From Larix sibirica (Eukaryota; Streptophyta; Pinopsida; Pinales; Pinaceae): a stretch of 12,676 nucleotides of DNA. Shown here in pieces: positions 1-7,440 of the stretch. Position 1 is the first letter of the stretch; the number at the start of each line of letters is the position of its first letter. The stretch covers positions 9,313 to 21,988 of the forward strand of contig NWUY0300066504.1 of the NCBI GenBank assembly GCA_004151065.3. Reading direction: 5' to 3'. The notes beneath the pieces are model-generated. The model was not told the DNA's origin and did no database searches. It saw nothing but the letters and a program-made list of their open reading frames with translations. A program made the translations under genes and the position numbers.

Positions 1-238
1 CATCATCCTTGGTCCTCCTAGCGAGCCTACTCGCCAGTACACCATTTTGTCCGTCTCATGGCCAACGACCATGAGCCGACCACCAAGGCTACCAAATCAC
101 ATGGAGTCGTCGTGCATCCTTAAGTAATGAATCCCGGTGCGCCCTCTGTCATGCACTCACCGTGCATCCTTAAGTAATGCATCCCGACGAGCCCTCCATC
201 ACACCACTGCCAATGTCGCTTAACGTAGGGTCGTTACA
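1..238 (-). mobile_element. LTR A: partial 3' LTR of a non-autonomous LTR retrotransposon
   Basis: Read on the minus strand, this LTR begins at 238 with TGTAACGACCC, a common start for plant LTRs, directly after a polypurine tract. It is cut by the window edge at position 1. It aligns end to end with 944-1179 (LTR B) and 1970-2206 (LTR C). By eye it differs from LTR B at about 30 of 238 positions, many of them C/T or G/A changes, as expected from decay of methylated cytosines in an old plant element. No coding potential is credible here. Confidence 0.75.
111..210. repeat. 50-bp tandem duplication inside the LTR
   Basis: Two units start with cgtgcatccttaagtaatg at 111 and 161, a period of 50 bp. 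The same pair occurs at 1052/1102 in LTR B and 2079/2129 in LTR C. It is therefore an ancestral property of this LTR family, lying close to its 5' (U3) end in minus-strand orientation. Confidence 0.8.
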
Positions 239-251
239 ATCTCCCCCACTT
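239..251 (-). other. Polypurine tract (plus-strand primer site) of element copy I
   Basis: The minus strand reads aagtgggggagat immediately before the LTR start TGTAACG at 238. Abutting the LTR terminus is the standard position of a polypurine tract in LTR retroelements. The same tract occurs at 1270-1282 in the second copy. Confidence 0.75.
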
Positions 252-350
252 AAAGATGTTGACGTCCTAGTCAACGCGGCCCCATCGGCACATCCGATGA
301 AAGGGGCGTTGGTGGTGAAGAGACACTTCCTTATATGTCGAAATCGAACG

Positions 351-364
351 TGGCTCTGATACCA
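351..364 (-). other. Primer-binding site for initiator-methionine tRNA, copy I
   Basis: The minus strand reads TGGTATCAGAGCCA, complementary over 14 bases to the 3' end of plant initiator tRNA-Met. Two bases (365-366) separate it from the presumed LTR end CA at 368-367. This spacing fits the classical LTR / PBS arrangement and fixes the element's orientation as minus. Confidence 0.8.
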
Positions 365-431
365 TATGTTTCACGAGAAGAAATGGTGAAGAGCCAACGT
401 TCCACACGTTCCCTGCTCTGATACCATATGT
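353..431. repeat. Duplicated PBS / LTR-end motif (17-bp direct repeat, 62 bp apart)
   Basis: gctctgataccatatgt occurs exactly at 353-369 and again at 415-431. Each copy reads on the minus strand as an ACA LTR-like end followed by TGGTATCAGAGC. The inner copy (351-364) matches tRNA-iMet for 14 bases; the outer (426 to 415) matches for 12. The true 3' end of the LTR could therefore be at 367 or at 429. In the second element copy the outer motif near 1446-1460 is degraded while the inner one is kept with one change, which favours 367. Confidence 0.7.
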
Positions 432-1179
432 CATGGGGACTAGACTATTTTCCTTCTCGAGCATCCCATACTGTTTGAAATCCTAGTTACCGCGCGACAC
501 CCACGTGATCTCGCTAGTTGGGCATGACCATCAACCGCAAGTATCACCCGGACTACACCTAACTGAAACCAACCCGATTGAACCTAAACTAGGCACCTTA
601 GAGTATGTAGAATGCCAAGTGCTCGTTTCACCGTGGGAGATGCAGTCCATCGCATCGCCACCCAACCTTAGACAGTGTTACGCATGTTATTTCCACCCTC
701 GAGCCAACACTTAATGACCGATTGCCCAATGCATGACCATGTGCTCGCCCGTCTAGTCTCAATCCTCAATGGTGCCCAAAGGTCTTGTACCGGATTTGCT
801 CGGCCACTTACCTTTGTTGCAACCATCAATTTATTGTCCTAGCATGGTAGACACATTGTACATCGCATTGCCAATCGCGCTATCCTTCGTTGAGGCTACT
901 ACGCAGCGTCTCGTCGGTTCCTCTTGTCTTACTTGAATCAACATCATCCTTGGTCCTCCTAGCGAGTCTACTTGTTGGTACACCATCATGTCCGTCTCAT
1001 GGCCAACAACCATGAGCCGACCACCAAGCCTACCAAATCATATGGACTCTTCGTGCATCCTTAAGTAATGAATCTCGACGCGCCCTCCGTCATGGACTCA
1101 CCGTGTATCCTTAAGTAATGCATCCTGGAAAGCCCTCCGTCACGCCATTGCCAATGGCGCTGAACATTGTGTCATTACA
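367..1179 (-). mobile_element. LTR B (about 813 bp), 5' LTR of copy I
   Basis: The ends read TGT...ACA on both strands, at 367 and 1179. The lower end abuts the PBS of internal segment 1. The LTR aligns over its full length with LTR C (1398-2206, 809 bp), at roughly 10 percent divergence by eye with a few small indels. The U3-like part (944-1179) also matches LTR A. Short open frames inside it occur at matching places in the copies, but they resemble no protein and are shadows of repeat sequence. Confidence 0.7.
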
Positions 1180-1253
1180 TCTTGCAATAACATTTTTTAA
1201 AAGACATGTTTTACTTACACAAAGTTAAGGACTTTGGGGAGGTAGATTTTATT
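1180..1253. repeat. 74-bp segment identical to 2207-2280, ending at the assembly gap
   Basis: The sequence after LTR B is identical by eye to the sequence after LTR C, and the identity stops exactly where the two N characters begin. Because the neighbouring LTRs differ by several percent, perfect identity here looks like either duplicated flank or gap-filling with reads from the other copy. Confidence 0.8.
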
Positions 1254-1255
1254 NN
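1254..1255. other. Assembly gap (NN)
   Basis: Two undetermined bases lie inside the repeated block. The sequence to the left ends in flank of LTR B; the sequence to the right starts inside an LTR terminus (gtagggttgttaca, 1256-1269). The join is not a natural continuation of either copy. Confidence 0.95.
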
Positions 1256-1397
1256 GTAGGGTTGTTACAATCTCCCCCACTTAAAGATGCTGACGTCCTA
1301 GTCAACGCGGCCCCATCGACACATCCGATGAAAGGGGCGTTGGTGGTGAAGAGACACTTCTGCATATGTCGAAATCGAACGTGGCTTTGATACCATA
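1256..1397 (-). mobile_element. 14-bp LTR remnant plus internal segment 2 of the short-interior element
   Basis: 1256-1269 is the terminal 14 bp of a 3' LTR and resembles 225-238. It is followed on the plus strand by the polypurine tract (1270-1282), a non-coding interior, and a primer-binding site at 1382-1395. That site reads TGGTATCAAAGCCA on the minus strand, one change from the tRNA-iMet complement. The interior is again 128 bp (1270-1397), so the short interior is a family trait and not a one-off deletion, unless both copies derive from a single local duplication. Confidence 0.7.
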
Positions 1398-2206
1398 TGT
1401 TTCACGAGAAGCAATGGTGAAGAGCCAACGTTCCACACGTTCCCTACTCCGATACATATGTCACGGGGACTAGACTATTTTCCTTCTTGAGCATCCCATA
1501 CCATCTAAAATCCTAGTCACCATGCGACACCCACGTGATCTTGCTAGTTGGGCATGACCATCAACCGCAAGTATCACTTGGACTACGCCTAATCGAAACC
1601 AACCGGATTGAACCTAAGCTAGGCACCTTAGAGTATGCAGAATGCCAAGTGCTCATTTCACCATGGACAATGTAGTCCATCGCATCACCACCCAAACTTA
1701 GACAGTGCTACGCACGCTATTGCCACCCCCGAGCCAAAAATTAATGACCGATTGCCCAACGCATGACCATGTGCTTGCCCATCTAGTCTCAATCCTCAAT
1801 GGTGCCCAAAGGTCCTATACCAGATTTGCTCGGCCACTTACCTTTGCAACCATCAAGTTATTGTCCTAGCATGGTAGACACACTACACATCGCATTTCCA
1901 ATCGCACTATCCTCAGTCAAGCCTGCTACGCAACGTCTCGTCGATTCCTCTTGTCTTACTCGACTCGACATCATCCTTGGTCCTCTTAGCGAGTCTACTT
2001 TTTGGTACACCATCCTGTCCGTCTCATGGCCAACAACCATGAGCCGACCACCAAGGCTACCAAATCATATGGACTCTCCGTGCATCCTTAAGTAATGAAT
2101 CTCGGCGCGCCCTCCGTCATGGACTCACCGTGCATCCTTAAGTAATGCATCCTGGGAAGCCCTCCGTCACGCCACTTCCAATAGCGCTTAACGTAGTGTC
2201 ATTACA
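1398..2206 (-). mobile_element. LTR C (about 809 bp), 5' LTR of copy II
   Basis: This is a full-length counterpart of LTR B, with TGT...ACA ends at 1398 and 2206. Its lower end abuts the PBS at 1382-1395. At its upper end the minus strand starts TGTAATGACACTACG, a mutated form of the TGTAACGACCCTACG start seen in LTR A. Confidence 0.7.
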
Positions 2207-2280
2207 TCTTGCAATAACATTTTTTAAAAGACATGTTTTACTTACACAAAGTTAAGGACTTTGGGGAGGTAGATTTTATT
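2207..2280. repeat. Flank of LTR C, identical to 1180-1253
   Basis: This is the right-hand copy of the 74-bp identical segment. It leads into AT-rich sequence with no match in the left-hand copy because the gap interrupts that one. It would be the genomic flank on the 5' side of the minus-strand LTR element. Confidence 0.7.
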
Positions 2281-2826
2281 GTTACTTGTTACATTTTACA
2301 TAGTTGTGATTAATTTTTCTTTACTTAGTACAATTATGAAACATTTTTTTTATCTTATACAATGAGAAAAATTAAAGAGTGCGATCTTTGTTAGAATCAC
2401 TATTGAAAGAAAATCTATATAGAAAATTAAAAGAAAGTGTGCTTATCATAAATATTGCAATCCTTATTTGATTCATTGCTGGGATTTTGATGCCATTTTT
2501 GTGTTATAGTTTTGATATATTATTTATGAATGTTGATGTTTAGAACATAGATTTGATGAAATTAAAATTAATGTAACAACTATAATAAACAAGTATACAT
2601 AATAACACAATAGTTTTTCTCATTAAGGACAAAATGATTGCCTATTTTATTGTTTTTTTTTCTTTTATAAAGAATCTACAATCATAGAAAAATGTTTCCT
2701 CTAAAATCAGAAATACAGTTGGGAAACAATTTCACTTCTAAAACACAAGTATGCAATTTGAAGACTTCTTTACACATTCTATATACAAATGGAAACATAG
2801 ACAATGTAACTTAGAATGTCGTAACA
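2281..2826 (-). mobile_element. Probable 3' LTR of the decayed Ty1/copia element (AT-rich, boundary uncertain)
   Basis: This is the gene-free stretch below the copia polypurine tract. The minus strand starts at 2826 with TGTTACGACATTC directly after the tract, the usual position and start for a plant copia LTR. The stretch is strongly AT-rich with A and T runs. The far end is not proven: a TGTTACA on the plus strand near 2288 is one candidate terminus. No second LTR is visible for comparison, so the extent is inference. Confidence 0.45.
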
Positions 2827-2839
2827 ATCTTCGACTTGG
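2827..2839 (-). other. Degenerate polypurine tract of the Ty1/copia element
   Basis: The minus strand reads ccaagtcgaagat next to TGTTACG. Plant copia elements commonly have a purine tract of the form AAGTGGGAGAT just before a TGTT... LTR, and this looks like a mutated version. Its position just after the RNase H end supports the call. Confidence 0.5.
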
Positions 2840-3345
2840 TAGTTACATTGATCAAGGTTGAATCCCTACCGTGCCCCTACACCAAGCAAATTTCTTTCTA
2901 TTCATGCCATACTAAAAGATTATGCCGCATTATCTTCAGTCCTATCCTTGGGGATATGTGCCTCGTTGGATTTCACCACCTCTCTAATGTGATGGAATTT
3001 CACCTTGATATGCTTTGTCCATGGATGAAACTTGGGATTCTTTGCCAAAGCAATTGCATTTTGATTGTCACAATAAATAGGCATGGGCCCAAGTTCAAGT
3101 CCAATATCTTTGCATAATTGTTGCAACCAAACAACTTCCTTGGAAGACTTGAAAGTTTCCATGTACTCTACTTTAGTATTGGAATGGGCAACCACTTGTT
3201 GCCGCCTACTCTTCCAACTCAAAAATATTCATACAATGTAAATATATACACACTAGTGGAATTCACATTGTCCACATCCCATGTCTAGTCAACCTCGACA
3301 AACCCATGCATTTGAAGCTACTTACTTCCATCTATTTGATAAGAA
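2840..3345 (-). pseudogene. Ty1/copia RNase H domain remnant
   Basis: RNase H in copia Pol degrades the RNA strand of the RNA/DNA hybrid during reverse transcription. The clearest open part is 3222 to 2920 on the minus strand. It begins SWKSRRQ and contains NTKVEYM (3160-3180, keeping the catalytic glutamate), IYCDNQNAIALAKNP (CDNQ at 3061-3072, keeping the catalytic aspartate) and TKHIKVKFHHIRE, all in family order. Upstream, around 3222-3310, another frame shows a broken version of the first catalytic-aspartate segment, with DVDN followed by an STS-type motif and at least two stops. After EDNAA at about 2920 there is a stop, and the usual C-terminal tail continues only in a shifted frame. 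The piece is non-functional. Confidence 0.85.
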
Positions 3346-3660
3346 ATAACATAGTCATTGATGCATTGTAGGAACGGTGAACCTAAAGACATGCTTGACC
3401 TCCATCCAATGGTCTCTCTCTAGATTTGCCATGTACCTACTTACAACTCCTACTGGATGTAGAATATCTGGTCTTGTGCACACCCTTGCATATATAAGGC
3501 TACTTAATGAACTAGCATATGGCACTTTGGCCATCTCCTCTTCCTCGTGTTTTCTCTTTGGACTCATGTTAGTCAACAAACTCACTTTCCACTTGAGATG
3601 GAGTGCAAGCAGATTTACATCTATCCATTGGAAAGAGTTCAACACTTTCTTTGGTTGATA
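3346..3660 (-). pseudogene. Ty1/copia RT to RNase H connection region
   Basis: The minus frame 3645-3355 matches the copia segment between the RT palm and RNase H. It has an acidic/lysine stretch, then MAKVPYASSLSSLIYARVCT (3540 to about 3480) and TRPDI, followed by VGVVSRYMAN. This is one of the most conserved blocks in plant copia Pol. The frame loses similarity after VKHVFRF near 3385, where the expected R-Y-L-x-G-T motif is damaged, and it ends in a stop. It continues the RT remnant above it and the RNase H remnant below it, in other frames. Confidence 0.85.
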
Positions 3661-4130
3661 TACAACTTCCTGTTTTGGTGTTCTCTCTTGACCTCAATTT
3701 CCAAACAATAATGCAACTCACCTAAATTCCTCATTTCAAATTCATGTGATATTCAGTCTTCTTAGTCTTCCTCACTAGCTTCTTACAATCACTGATAAAA
3801 ACAAAGTCATCAACATTTAATACTAAACTAATGAAGTTATTAACTTCTTCCTTGAAGTAAATTCAATGGTCCGCCTCGCTTCTTATGAACCCTTGTCACA
3901 CAACATATTTGTCAAATTGTTGGTACTACTGTCTTGGGGACTAATTTAAGCCATACAATGATCTCTTCAACTAGCACACCATGTCTTCTCTCCCTTCTAC
4001 CACATATCCTTTTAGTTTCTTCGTGATGATTTCTTATCTAAGCTTCTTATGAAGAAATGTTTTATGCATGTCCATTTGCTCCAATTCCAAACCATAAGCA
4101 ACTGCTAATGCTAACATCAACCTTATAGAG
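3661..4130 (-). pseudogene. Ty1/copia reverse transcriptase, palm and fingers remnant
   Basis: In this stretch the RT similarity is visible only when stops and frame changes are tolerated, so no long open frame marks it. On the minus strand, in family order, come QMDMHKTFLH (about 4051-4080; canonical elements have a D-V-x-x-A-F-L type motif), EDMVC then KRSLYGL (about 3950-3990), SPRQ plus YQQFDKYV (about 3905-3940), and the active-site box. That box reads NVDD (3806-3817), where functional copia elements have Y-V-D-D, so the tyrosine is lost while both aspartates remain. Several in-frame stops lie between these motifs. The enzyme would copy element RNA into DNA; this copy cannot. Confidence 0.8.
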
Positions 4131-4500
4131 GTCATTTTGGCTGTTAGAGAGGTCTCCTTGTAATCAACACCTCTACTTGAGAGTATCCCTTCACTACCAA
4201 ACAAGCCTTATACCGCTTCAAAGAACTATCTACATTATAATGCTTCTTGAACATCCATTTGCTTCCAACCCTCTTCTTTCCTTTAGGGAAATCCTGCAAA
4301 TGGCGAGTTTGGTTTTGTTCCAAGGCTTTCCTTCATTTCTTTCTCTGTGGCATTTTTTAGTGAGGGGGACCACTTCACCATTAAGAGCCTCTTTGGCATT
4401 TCTTGGCTCATCACCCATAAAAGATAAAGAAAACTAACTAAAATCACTTTGTTCATACCCATACATGTCAAGGGTCTTTGACTCGTGAAGGATCCTCCTC
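4119..4500 (-). pseudogene. RT N-terminal segment, duplicate copy 1
   Basis: The minus strand encodes the start of the copia RT domain. PRNAKEALNGE (near 4380-4415; family form P-x-x-x-x-E-A-L) is followed by a degraded tract and then GVDYKET (about 4150-4170) and SIRL. Its upstream 60-80 bp (4420-4500) is the variable linker between integrase and RT. The segment aligns along its length with 4522-4903 at a spacing of about 403-408 bp, with divergence of roughly 20-25 percent by eye. It joins directly to the rest of RT below it, so it is the copy in register with the downstream domains. Confidence 0.75.
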
Positions 4501-4903
4501 CTCTTCCTCTACCACTCACCAACAACCTAATAGAGGCCATCTTGGTTACTTGAGAGAAGGTCTCCTTATAATCAACACCCTCTACTCCATAATATCTCTT
4601 TCCTACCAAATGAGCCTTATATTACTCCATAGAGGCATCTGCATTATAATTCCACTTGAACAATCATTTGCATCCGACTGCCTTCCTTCCTTCGGGAAAA
4701 TCCCGAAATGCCAAATTTGGTTATGTTCCAAGTCGTTTGTTTCTTCCCTTATGGCTTTCTTCGAGTGAGGGACCTCTTGACCATTAAGAGCCTCTTTGAT
4801 ATTTCTTGGCTTATCACCCATGCAAGATAAAGAAAAATAACTAAAATCAGTTGGCTCATAGCAATACCTATCAAGGTTCTTTCAGTCATGAAAGATCCTC
4901 CTC
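4501..4903 (-). pseudogene. RT N-terminal segment, duplicate copy 2 (upstream in element order)
   Basis: This is a second version of the same RT segment: PRNIKEALNGQ (about 4785-4815), an NDLEHNQIWH stretch (about 4715-4745; family form S-L-x-x-N-x-T-W), then YYGVEGVDYKETFSQVTKMA ending in SIRLLV near 4510. It then runs in an open frame straight into the linker of copy 1 (GRGRGGGSFTSQ), instead of continuing into the RT palm. The frame 4609-4283 crosses this junction uninterrupted. A CTC/CTT-rich run at 4491-4514 marks the junction and could have aided slippage or unequal exchange. Confidence 0.75.
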
Positions 4904-5059
4904 AAATTCCACCCTTGGTCATGTTAATCATGTTCAGGATGCATATTTTCATTTGGTTCAATGGTATATTTTCTTTACGTTGATTTTCACCTCCTTCCTT
5001 TGGAATTTAGGCATATTGGAAATTTGGAATCATTACATGTTGTACCTTTTCTGCTAGTG
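4904..5059 (-). mobile_element. Copia integrase-RT linker remnant
   Basis: This stretch lies between the integrase C-terminal remnant and the duplicated RT segments. Copia elements have a poorly conserved Pol linker at this place. No motif can be named, and the assignment rests on position only. Confidence 0.4.
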
Positions 5060-5400
5060 CAAATTCTTTATGCTGATATTCACAAGATTTCTCCTCCTTG
5101 AAGATCACATTTCTATTGTTGGTATGTCAATGCTTAGATGAAATCCACAACTTATAAGCCTTCTCCTTCTATTTATTCGATGCACTTGATTGATTGGTTG
5201 TCAAGTTTTTTTCATATTCACCCTAGGTACATGCATGTAACCATCACACCCAAAAACCTTGTGTTGTGAAACAGAGGGCTTCTCTCCACTCCAAGCCCCT
5301 TCCGGTGTCTTATCACCCAAAATTGAATTAGGCATTCTATAGGTCATGTTACACCATACATTGTATGAAGTCTTACACTTGTGATTTTTCATCGCAAGGC
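5060..5400 (-). pseudogene. Ty1/copia integrase C-terminal remnant
   Basis: The minus frame 5392-5201 reads MTYRMPNS, then DKTPEGAWSGEKPSVSQHKV and FGCDGYMHVP. This is the block that follows the catalytic core in plant copia integrases; the family form is P-x-x-x-W-x-G-x-K-P-x-x-x-H-L-x-V-F-G. Below it, in another frame after a stop, KAYKLW and NVIFKEE (about 5065-5160) match the next conserved strand. The zinc finger and the DDE catalytic core expected upstream (above 5400) are absent: similarity stops near 5400, where unrelated repetitive DNA begins. Integrase would insert the element's cDNA into the host genome; this remnant cannot. Confidence 0.85.
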
Positions 5401-5760
5401 TTGATGATAGGTTAAGGAGCTGCTATATGCCTTGGGTTCATGATGCTAGAGTTATGCTTCATGTTGTGATGATGCTAGGGGATGATTGTTTGATGGGTCT
5501 TCATGATGTATTTGTGCTAGTATATATGGGATGTGATCTCTCATGATGTTTTGATATTTATATGCTCTCATATGGATGATATTGGCATGCATAGAAATTG
5601 TTTTGCTTAGCAATTGACTAACACCTTGTACATTTAGGGAAAGGGAACCCATCAACTTATGGTCTCCCAAAGTTGTGAGAAGTGTTAGTAAGTGCCATTT
5701 GATGAAGCATTGCCTATGTGATTGTGGATGTGTTTATTAGGGTTGATGCCTCCCTGTTAG
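5401..5760. repeat. Gene-free stretch rich in GATG/GCTAG motifs
   Basis: Non-coding by inspection. Short motifs recur, such as gatgctag at about 5446 and 5472 and gtgctagt near 5515, with many catgatg or gatgatg runs. The minus frame 5670-5452 is open for 72 codons but resembles no family and follows the repeat composition. The boundary with copia sequence at about 5400 is abrupt. Confidence 0.45.
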
Positions 5761-6640
5761 AACGTGATGTTGCACTTCACTCATACATTCCTTGTTCATG
5801 ACACACTATTCACCTTTTGATGGAGCACCTTACTACTTTTGGGGTAATTTAGCATTTTGATGACATATATTATCATATCTTGTAGAGGGCTCTTTCTCAT
5901 TAGTCATGGTTCACACATACAAATGATTCATGATGGGTTTTCCATTGAATGCTCTAACTCATTTGGAGTGATTGGTGCTTATAGATGACTTGTAGTTAGT
6001 TTTCCTTGGAGCGCCTTTGTATTTGTGGTTATACTTGACATCTTCATGGCGTGGATGTTTCTTTTTGGTGGAACGCTTGGCTTGTTTTCATGGTATGATG
6101 GTATTTGGAGGCTCTTCCATGAGAGCACTCTAGGCTTTTGGGGATGATGTGGCATCTTGATAATATATACTACCAAGTTTAGTGGAGTGCTCTAGCTTAT
6201 GTCACATGGTTTGCACTAGAGTATGTATTATTTTTTACTATCCATGGAGCGCCCTACCTTGTAACACTTGTTTGATGACACAAACTATCATTTTGGTGGA
6301 GCAGTCTAGCTCTTTGGGTGTATTTCAAACTTATGGATGGCTTGTGATTGCTTAATTCCCTTAGAGTGGTCTTGCTCCTAGGCATTTGGTTGGCATCTTG
6401 GTATCACTAATGGTGTAATTCACCGCTCGAATCTCCCTTGACACATGTTGGTGGCCTATAACACACATTTTATTGGAGCGCTCTTGCTTCTTAGCACATG
6501 GATGACATCTTGGCACTGTTGGCTATTATTATTTGGGGAACACTCTCCTTGTTTCTCTCTCTTGACACGTGTGGAGGCATGCTCTTGGTTTGTAGATGGC
6601 ATCGTCCCCTTCTCATGGAGTTGGTTAGCTATTGTGGATA
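5761..6640. repeat. Highly degenerate tandem repeat, period about 60 bp, 13 or more units
   Basis: A core close to tggagcgctctagctt recurs near 5821, 5884, 5947, 6007, 6069, 6122, 6183, 6245, 6297, 6362, 6424, 6475, 6535 and 6577, giving steps mostly of 51-65 bp. A second core, gatgacatcttggcat or a variant, lies about 30 bp further on in many units (for example 6131-6155, 6388-6400, 6505-6520). No single pair of units is highly similar, so the array is old. The open frames here, such as plus 6445-6723, follow the repeat and match no protein family. Confidence 0.6.
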
Positions 6641-7440
6641 ATTTTCTCTCGCGTTTGATACTTTTATTATTGATTGGTGGTCTCCTTGGTTCATGGATCT
6701 ATCTTCCACGCATATATTCATGAGTTGGTTGATATGTGGACATCAGTTTGTGGAGGGAATTCATTGCATATATTTTGAGATCTTGACCCTTGATAAGGTC
6801 AAAAGAAGGTAGTGTCCACCTTGGAAGCATTCCACATGAGGTTTCATGCCATATTTTGAGGAGTGTCCACTCCTTGGAGGTTGCTTACACCCTCATTCAT
6901 GCTTTATGGTCGGACCATTCTCTTTGATAACCTCATGTGGGGCCTTGAGAACATCTTTGACTTGGTTTTAACATTAATTAAGGGAACACTTTCACATGGA
7001 GGGTTACTTGCATTCATTTATATGCCATGTAGTTAGAACATACCACCTTTGGGGCCCTTATCTATTAGAGCGTTCACCTTCGAGAGTATCTAGTGCACAT
7101 TTATGACTAAGGCATCCACCTTGGAGGTGTTCTACATGGATTTTGAGGAGGTTGTTTGGTATCGGAGGAGATCCAGGGGTCAAACCCTAGATCTAGGGTT
7201 CATTCATTGCTTTAGAGACCCTTTTTCTTGGAGCGCTACCTTTGGAGAGCCTTTGAAGGCTAGATATTAGGTTTTTACTTGTGATTTGTCCTAATTTGTT
7301 GGAGGTGTTCCACTAATTCATCTTGGAGACTTGTACATGTGGCTTTGACCACCTTATTTTATGTGTGCTCTTGGAGTAATTAGATTATTTTCGTTGACTT
7401 TACTCCTTCCTAGGCTAGATCTAGGAGTCTATCATTATTT
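6641..7440. repeat. Gene-free stretch with a second loose repeat motif
   Basis: A motif like ccaccttggaggtgttccac recurs in varied form near 6812, 6863, 6913, 6983, 7039, 7070, 7111 and 7300. This may be continuation or divergence of the 60-bp repeat, since tggagcgct also reappears at about 7222. No coding similarity was seen on either strand. An exact 18-bp palindrome lies at 7183-7200. Confidence 0.4.
7183..7200. other. 18-bp perfect palindrome with telomere-like half sites
   Basis: aaccctagatctagggtt is its own reverse complement. Each half (AACCCTA / TAGGGTT) is one plant telomere repeat unit, also known as a telo-box. A single head-to-head pair may be chance. Confidence 0.7.

Larger units (their letters stand above)
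239..366 (-). mobile_element. Internal segment 1 (128 bp) of the short-interior LTR element
   Basis: This is everything between LTR A and LTR B. On the minus strand it runs from a tRNA primer-binding site (364 to 351) to a polypurine tract (251 to 239), with only about 100 bp between them. It has no gag or pol sequence, so any mobility would depend on proteins supplied by another element. It matches 1270-1397, also 128 bp, with about five substitutions. The total element, LTR plus interior plus LTR, would be about 1.75 kb, which is larger than typical TRIM elements because the LTRs are about 810 bp long. Confidence 0.7.

Noticed and set aside
111-180. Possible CRISPR-like or bacterial repeat from the recurring 17-19-bp motif
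   Set aside because: Only two copies per LTR at 50-bp spacing, shared by all LTR copies, in clearly plant retroelement sequence.
831-2095. Similar 60-98-codon open frames in the LTR copies (minus 831-1013 and 1858-2040, plus 1799-2095)
   Set aside because: The frames recur because the LTRs are copies of each other. They have no recognised motif, sit in LTR sequence, and the paired translations differ as neutral DNA would.
2836-3117. Plus-strand open frame of 93 codons
   Set aside because: It lies antisense to the clear RNase H remnant, which explains the openness.
3377-3658. Plus-strand open frame of 93 codons
   Set aside because: Antisense shadow of the conserved copia block containing VPYAS and TRPDI.
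4177-4768. Plus-strand open frames over the duplicated RT segment
   Set aside because: Antisense to RT remnants; the two frames resemble each other only because the DNA is duplicated.
6445-6723. Plus-strand frame of 92 codons with Leu/Trp-rich, membrane-like composition
   Set aside because: It lies in the degenerate 60-bp repeat, and T/G-rich DNA gives hydrophobic translations by composition. No start context or family match.
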